DNA from: Streptosporangiaceae bacterium
GTDB taxonomy: Bacteria > Actinomycetota > Actinomycetes > Streptosporangiales > Streptosporangiaceae
Direction: 5' to 3'
NCBI GenBank assembly: GCA_030052355.1
Contig: JASIGS010000206.1
Location: 1-12,534, forward strand
DNA: 12,534 nucleotides
Shown: positions 12,443 to 12,534 of the stretch, one piece after another
How the letters are laid out: each line of letters opens with the position of its first letter
Numbering within the stretch: the first letter of the stretch is position 1
The notes under the pieces: generated by a model
Told to the model about the DNA's origin: nothing
What the model saw: the letters and a program-made list of their open reading frames with translations, nothing else
Databases searched by the model: none
Program-made: the position numbers and the translations under genes

Positions 12443-12534
12443 ATGGCCATCTCCTATCCCGGCCCGATCCCAGCCGCTCAAGGCGAAGGGGCCTCGCTCA
12501 TCGCCATCTCGCGGTCACTCGAGCCGCTGATCCG
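12443..12534 (+). CDS. Start of a plus-strand gene cut by the window edge
   Basis: ATG 12443 is preceded by AGGA about 7 nt upstream (within gagaggaaga) and opens a frame running to the window end. The visible 30 codons read MAISYPGPIPAAQGEGASLI then AISRSLEPLI. Third positions are G/C-rich. Too little is present to name a family. Its position divergent from the acetyltransferase supports a real start. A possible promoter (TTGGTC near 12354, TTAGCT near 12379, 19-bp spacer) is weak. Confidence 0.4.
   Translation, partial: MAISYPGPIPAAQGEGASLIAISRSLEPLI

Noticed and set aside
12245..12481. The 79 extra N-terminal codons of the acetyltransferase open frame
   Set aside because: No similarity to GNAT N-termini, low-complexity mix of residues, and the region overlaps the probable start and promoter of a divergent plus-strand gene.

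Overview
The window is high-GC DNA with strong third-position GC bias. It carries actinobacterial families (XRE/DUF5753, MerR-VOC, a HIHH membrane protein) and promoters that fire directly on start codons, all of which point to a soil-type actinomycete (Streptomycetales/Streptosporangiales grade). The species cannot be told from the sequence. No tRNA, rRNA, CRISPR array, complete insertion sequence or phage module was seen. It reads as ordinary chromosome with many small, separately regulated units.

Left part (1-5271) is a run of regulators with attached targets. An XRE/DUF5753 regulator (79-915, minus) faces a MerR-VOC fusion regulator (1080-1877, plus). Next comes a C-terminal remnant of a nickel/cobalt permease (about 1966-2124, minus). 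An Lrp/AsnC regulator (2173-2658, minus) diverges from a duplicated PQ-loop membrane protein (2776-3408, plus). A quinone-oxidoreductase-type MDR enzyme (3633-4601, minus) diverges from a MarR regulator (4696-5271, plus). The 94-bp gap between these last two holds two 21-bp dyads spaced exactly 22 bp apart, lying over a recognisable promoter for the oxidoreductase.

Right part (5447-12244) is entirely minus-strand. In transcription order it holds a GNAT acetyltransferase, two small unrecognised proteins (142 and about 70 aa), a threonine-aldolase-type PLP enzyme, a phosphatidylserine-decarboxylase-superfamily enzyme, an uncharacterised six-helix membrane protein with a HIHH motif, and a RecQ helicase with an altered zinc site and a Tudor-like C-terminus. 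At the right edge a plus-strand gene probably begins at 12443.

The most notable gene is the decarboxylase at 8228-9469. Its whole length, its N-terminal region, its ACES motif in place of the usual PSD aspartate motif and its FGGS processing site line up with fungal L-tryptophan decarboxylase PsiD rather than with housekeeping phosphatidylserine decarboxylase. It lies just downstream of the threonine-aldolase-like gene, so the pair may be an amino-acid-to-amine module. That is inference; family membership is much firmer than the substrate.

A second theme is leaderless transcription. The MerR, Lrp and MarR genes all have a -10-like hexamer ending 6-7 nt before the start codon and no convincing Shine-Dalgarno sequence, whereas most of the enzyme and membrane genes have one.
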